The position numbers were made by a program, and so were the translations under genes. The notes beneath the pieces are model-generated. The model ran no database searches. It worked only from the letters and a program-made list of their open reading frames with translations, and was not told the DNA's origin. Source: Ustulina deusta (taxonomy: Eukaryota > Ascomycota > Sordariomycetes > Xylariales > Xylariaceae). Taken from it: a stretch of DNA of 64,000 nucleotides. The stretch covers positions 310,001 to 374,000 of the forward strand of contig JAJNNX010000041.1 of assembly GCA_023159155.1 (NCBI GenBank), in the 5' to 3' direction. Shown in pieces: positions 60,386-64,000 of the stretch (position 1 is its first letter; every line of letters begins with the position of its first letter).

Positions 60386-63072
60386 ATAATTAGTAGTTAT
60401 AAAAATATTTAAAAAAATTATAAAAAAATACTATAAATTAGCAAAAGTAATAATAAAGTTAAACTTATATAAATAAGTTTTTATATTATATTTTAAAATC
60501 TTTACTATATAATATTACTTTTTTGCAAAAAAATATTAGTAGTACTATATAAAATAAAATAAATATTTTATATTATAAAATGCTTAAATATATTTAATTA
60601 TTATAAAAAAAATAATAAAAATCTAATTTTTAATATATAAATATTAACTTTTTATAAAAAATATTAAAAGTACTATATAAAAAAAACAAAAATAGCACGC
60701 AATTGTATTATTTTTAACTATACTATTATATAATAACTAAATAGCTTTTTTTTTTTTTTTTTACTTTATTTTTTTTACTATAGTATTAAGCATATTATAT
60801 AATATATAAAAAGCTACTACAACATACTTATAATTTATATATAAAAAGATTATATAAAAACTTAGCGTTAGTTTAAAAAATATATAAAAAATATTTAATT
60901 TTTAATACTAAAATAAACTTATTAATCTAAATAATATAATAAAACTAATGTTTAATATATATATAGTTTATTAGATCGAAAAGTATAACTATATAATTAA
61001 TAATAAACAAATATTTTAAAAAATATACAAACGTTTATATAAAACTTTATAATATTATTATATATAAAAAAATATAACTATAAGTAGACCTAAACATATA
61101 TATAAAAAACTTTCCTTAAATTATACAAAATAAATTTAAACTAACTAAAGGTTTTTTTAAGCTTTTAATTGTTTAACCTATTTTATTACTTTTTATACAA
61201 TGGTTTTTAGTTTTCTTTATACTAAATTAATAATTTTGACCTGCTCCCCCTTAGCCTACTTTTATTCTTTAACCTACCCCTACCTCTTAGCTTACTCCAG
61301 CCCTTAGGCCTATTATACAAACAAAACAAAAACTAAAAATCAAATATCTAGAACTTATATAGCTTAATCCTATTTAGAACATATAATTTTATACCGCTAA
61401 GAACTACGCTGCTTAATTTATACAACTTATTATTAAGTTTTAAAATATTTTTAAATTAATATATAGTTAGATAACAAAAATAAGCTATAAACCTAATTTT
61501 TAGCTAATATATAAATATTTTATTATTTATAACCTTTTTTAGACTTTTATATAACAGGCGTACCTTTATATAATACTAGACCTAATAGCTAATAATCTTT
61601 TTTTGGACTTATTTTTTATAAAAAATATATAAAACGCAGTAATTTTTCTAAAAAAGTATATAATCTTTTAAAAAATATATAAAAAAAAAATTTATATAAA
61701 TAAGCTATATAACTTATTTTGTAACAAGGTATATCTATTTATAAATATTTATTAATAGCTTAAAATTATAAAAAATTAATACTATACTATATTTTTGATT
61801 ATTTTAAAAAGTTATATAAAAGATTTTTTTATTTATTATATTAGACCTAATAAAACTTAAAATAAAATCTATTATATAATAAACGCTTATTTTAATATTA
61901 ATATAAACTATAGCTAGTACTAAACTAATTAAACTATAATTATATTTATATAAATAAATAAAAAAACATAAATTTAGCATTACATAAAGTATTAAAAATT
62001 ATAATTAATAAGCTTACAAAAATATAAAAAATATTTAGTGCAAGCTACTAAAAAGAAATCTAACTTAGTATAACTATTATATAAATATATTAAAAAGTAC
62101 TAAAGTTAGTTATAATATTTATATTTTAAAAGCTTTTATATAAAGGTTTCTTTTTGGATTTTAAAGCATATATTTATATAGTAACAGATAATTTATTAAA
62201 ATATTTTATATAAAGAAATTATAAAGCTTATTATATAAATAAGAAGTATAATTAGGGGAACTATATAAAAAGCTAATAATACAAATACCCTAGACCTTTA
62301 AGTAGGCCAGATATACAAAAAGACTAATTAAAAAATTAAAGCAGCTAAAGTTACTATATAAATAAAAAATACTTTATATATTATAAAAAAAATTATTAAT
62401 TAACTAAACATATATTTTAGAAATAAGCTTATATAAAAAATTAATATTTTAATTTATATAAAATAATTAATAATAGTATCTTTATACTTAACAAATTTTT
62501 AGCATTTTTAATAAAGTATAAAAAATACTTTAAGTTAGACAAAAGTAATAATAAACTTAATAAAAAATCTAGTAGTTAATTAACTTAATTTTTTATAAAT
62601 AGCGCTTTTATTTATTATATAACTAAAAAAAATATCTAAAACTATAAAATAGATATATTGTTTAACTAGTTTATTTTTAATAATTAGTATTATATAAAGT
62701 ACTAAAACAAACTTTAAGATATAAGCGCTTCGAACTATTTAATAGTAAGAAAAATATAATTAAAAGCCTATTTTAGATTTTATTTTTATATAAAAATAAA
62801 CTAGACCTTAAGCAGCACAAATATTAGGTTTACTAGTAGTAATATAATCACTACTATAAGCACTATATAAATAAATAATTCTTTTAGTATAACAATATAC
62901 TATATTCTACATAGCCTAATATTGTTTTTTTTTTGCTAAAAAATATAGATTATTTATAAATATATTTTAATAATATAAAAGATATTATTATACAAAAAGA
63001 TAAAAAGACTATTTTTATTATATATAAATAGAAATATTTATTTTTTAATATAAGTCTATATAAAGCTAGTAT

Positions 63073-63371
63073 TGGTTAGTTCTATCCGGGATAGTATGTG
63101 TGTATATAGTACTGTATGCAAGAGCAGATCTAGTAAGGCGAACACTATACAATCTATATTATACTATGTTCGAATGCCTATCGAAAGGAAAAAAAAGGAA
63201 AAAAATCAGAAGGTATGGGAGGGCCTAGTATACCCTTTCGTACGAAAGGGTCCACCATAGCCCCTTAGCCATGGGCTAGCCATAGGCTAACCACCTGATT
63301 TGGCCACCTTAGGTAGCTAAGGTAAGTGACCCATAAATAGCGTACGATTAACCTGGAATACTATTCCAACA
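63073..63371 (-). repeat. GC-normal LTR-like island
   Basis: About 299 bp of ordinary composition. On the minus strand it begins TGTTGGAATAGTATTCCAGG and ends AACTAACCA (TG...CA), with a near-palindromic tip GGAATACTATTCC. It contains a perfect 20-bp palindrome ACCCTTTCGTACGAAAGGGT at 63232-63251 and nested CCATGGGCTAGCCATAGG motifs. No target duplication is visible. It is probably an LTR of a copia- or gypsy-type element; whether solo or terminal is not known. Confidence 0.55.
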
Positions 63372-64000
63372 CTGACTATTTTTACTTTTTGTTATATTGC
63401 TAGGTTAATCGTATAGACAAACTAAATATAAAAACTTTATATAATTAAAATAAGTATTTTGTACAAAAAAAAAACAAAATCTTTATTTAATACTAAAACA
63501 ATCTATTTAATACTTAAAAACAAAGCTTTTATATAGCTAGCCTTTTTGCAAAGCTAGCCCTTTGTATAGCCAAAACAAAATGCTTTATATAACATAAAGG
63601 TTATTTGGCTAGCATATAACAAATTAACAGGATAGGTTTTTGTTATTGCTAATATTCTTTTAGCTTTGTTTTTTTTTTAAAAATTTAACGTTTAGGTCTA
63701 TATAAATATTAGCTAAAAAGAAAGGGATAGGGTAGGGCCTGGCTGTATAAGGTCTAGAATTATATAAAGCTATAAATAAAACAGAAGTTTGTTACTTAGC
63801 TTTATGTATAACAGAATAGTCTAAAGGTTGTTTAGCTAGTTTATATAATAGATTATTAAAAAAAAAAAATGCTATTTAGCTAGCGTATAGCAAGTTATTA
63901 AAAAAGATTTTCGGGTGTTTTTATAGGTCTGTTCTATAAAAGTAGGTAATATAAAAAGTAAAAGTTATAAAAAAGTTTATAGTTAATTTTATAATCTAGT

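Larger units (their letters stand above)
30448..64000. other. AT-rich, RIP-mutated transposon block
   Basis: From here to the end of the window G and C are rare, CpA is largely replaced by TpA, and no ORF above 83 codons is open. Recognisable retroelement proteins are riddled with TAA/TAG stops. Ancestral sequence can still be traced by comparing copies inside the block, whose differences are almost all transitions. This is the established signature of RIP. Stretches 30751-32032, 50104-50329, 53885-60084, 60386-63072 and 63372-64000 are of this kind without finer annotation unless listed. Confidence 0.92.

Noticed and set aside
63072..63260. 62-codon plus-strand ORF at 63.1 kb
   Set aside because: It overlaps the LTR-like island exactly and is open only because that island is not AT-converted.
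30448..64000. Mitochondrial DNA or sequencing artefact as explanation for the AT-rich block
   Set aside because: The block contains degraded gypsy pol, LTR pairs and exact target duplications, and repeats differ by transitions, all typical of RIP-mutated nuclear DNA.

Overview
The window is nuclear DNA of a filamentous ascomycete (Pezizomycotina, probably Sordariomycetes). The evidence is short spliceosomal introns with GTRNGT donors and CTAAC/CTGAC-type branch points, Pezizomycotina-type proteins (2EXR protein, Iec3, fungal antizyme, fused HIS7), TACCTACC/GGTAGG promoter motifs and repeat-induced point mutation (RIP). The class assignment is inference.

Two compartments meet near 30.45 kb. 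The left 24 kb is gene-bearing DNA of ordinary composition. In order it holds the 3' part of an MFS sugar transporter, a 2EXR-domain protein, the endosulfine Igo1, the nuclease MYG1 (-), the INO80 subunit Iec3, the SPOUT methyltransferase Sfm1, a TFIIIC triple-barrel subunit (-), bifunctional HIS7, ornithine decarboxylase antizyme (-), a single-pass membrane protein (-) and a nine-exon cytochrome P450 (-). Most are conserved housekeeping genes in convergent or divergent pairs. I rebuilt the exon structures by hand; all keep frame except antizyme, which needs a programmed +1 ribosomal frameshift.

From 24 to 30.4 kb the DNA is a gene graveyard. It holds a decayed highly reducing polyketide synthase (DH, ER and KR pieces on the minus strand), a 20-bp minisatellite and a 5'-truncated ORF cut by a repeat. 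Together with the P450 this may be a dead secondary-metabolite cluster. A 301-bp solo LTR at 21.3 kb has a heavily mutated relative at 30.45 kb, at the edge of the AT-rich block.

From about 30.45 kb to the end (33.5 kb) the sequence is extremely AT-rich and has no gene. It is a stack of RIP-mutated Ty3/gypsy-like elements. Their nesting can be read from target-site duplications: a minus-strand family-1 element (32038-50098, CTAAA/TTAAA) was interrupted by a plus-strand family-2 element (36071-49079, TATAT), which was interrupted by another family-1 element (37532-43683, ATATT). Further right are a truncated family-1 copy, an unrelated minus-strand gypsy relic, and several roughly 200-300-bp LTR-like islands that keep much more G+C. 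The block behaves like constitutive heterochromatin (pericentromeric, subtelomeric or an internal AT isochore); the sequence alone does not decide which.
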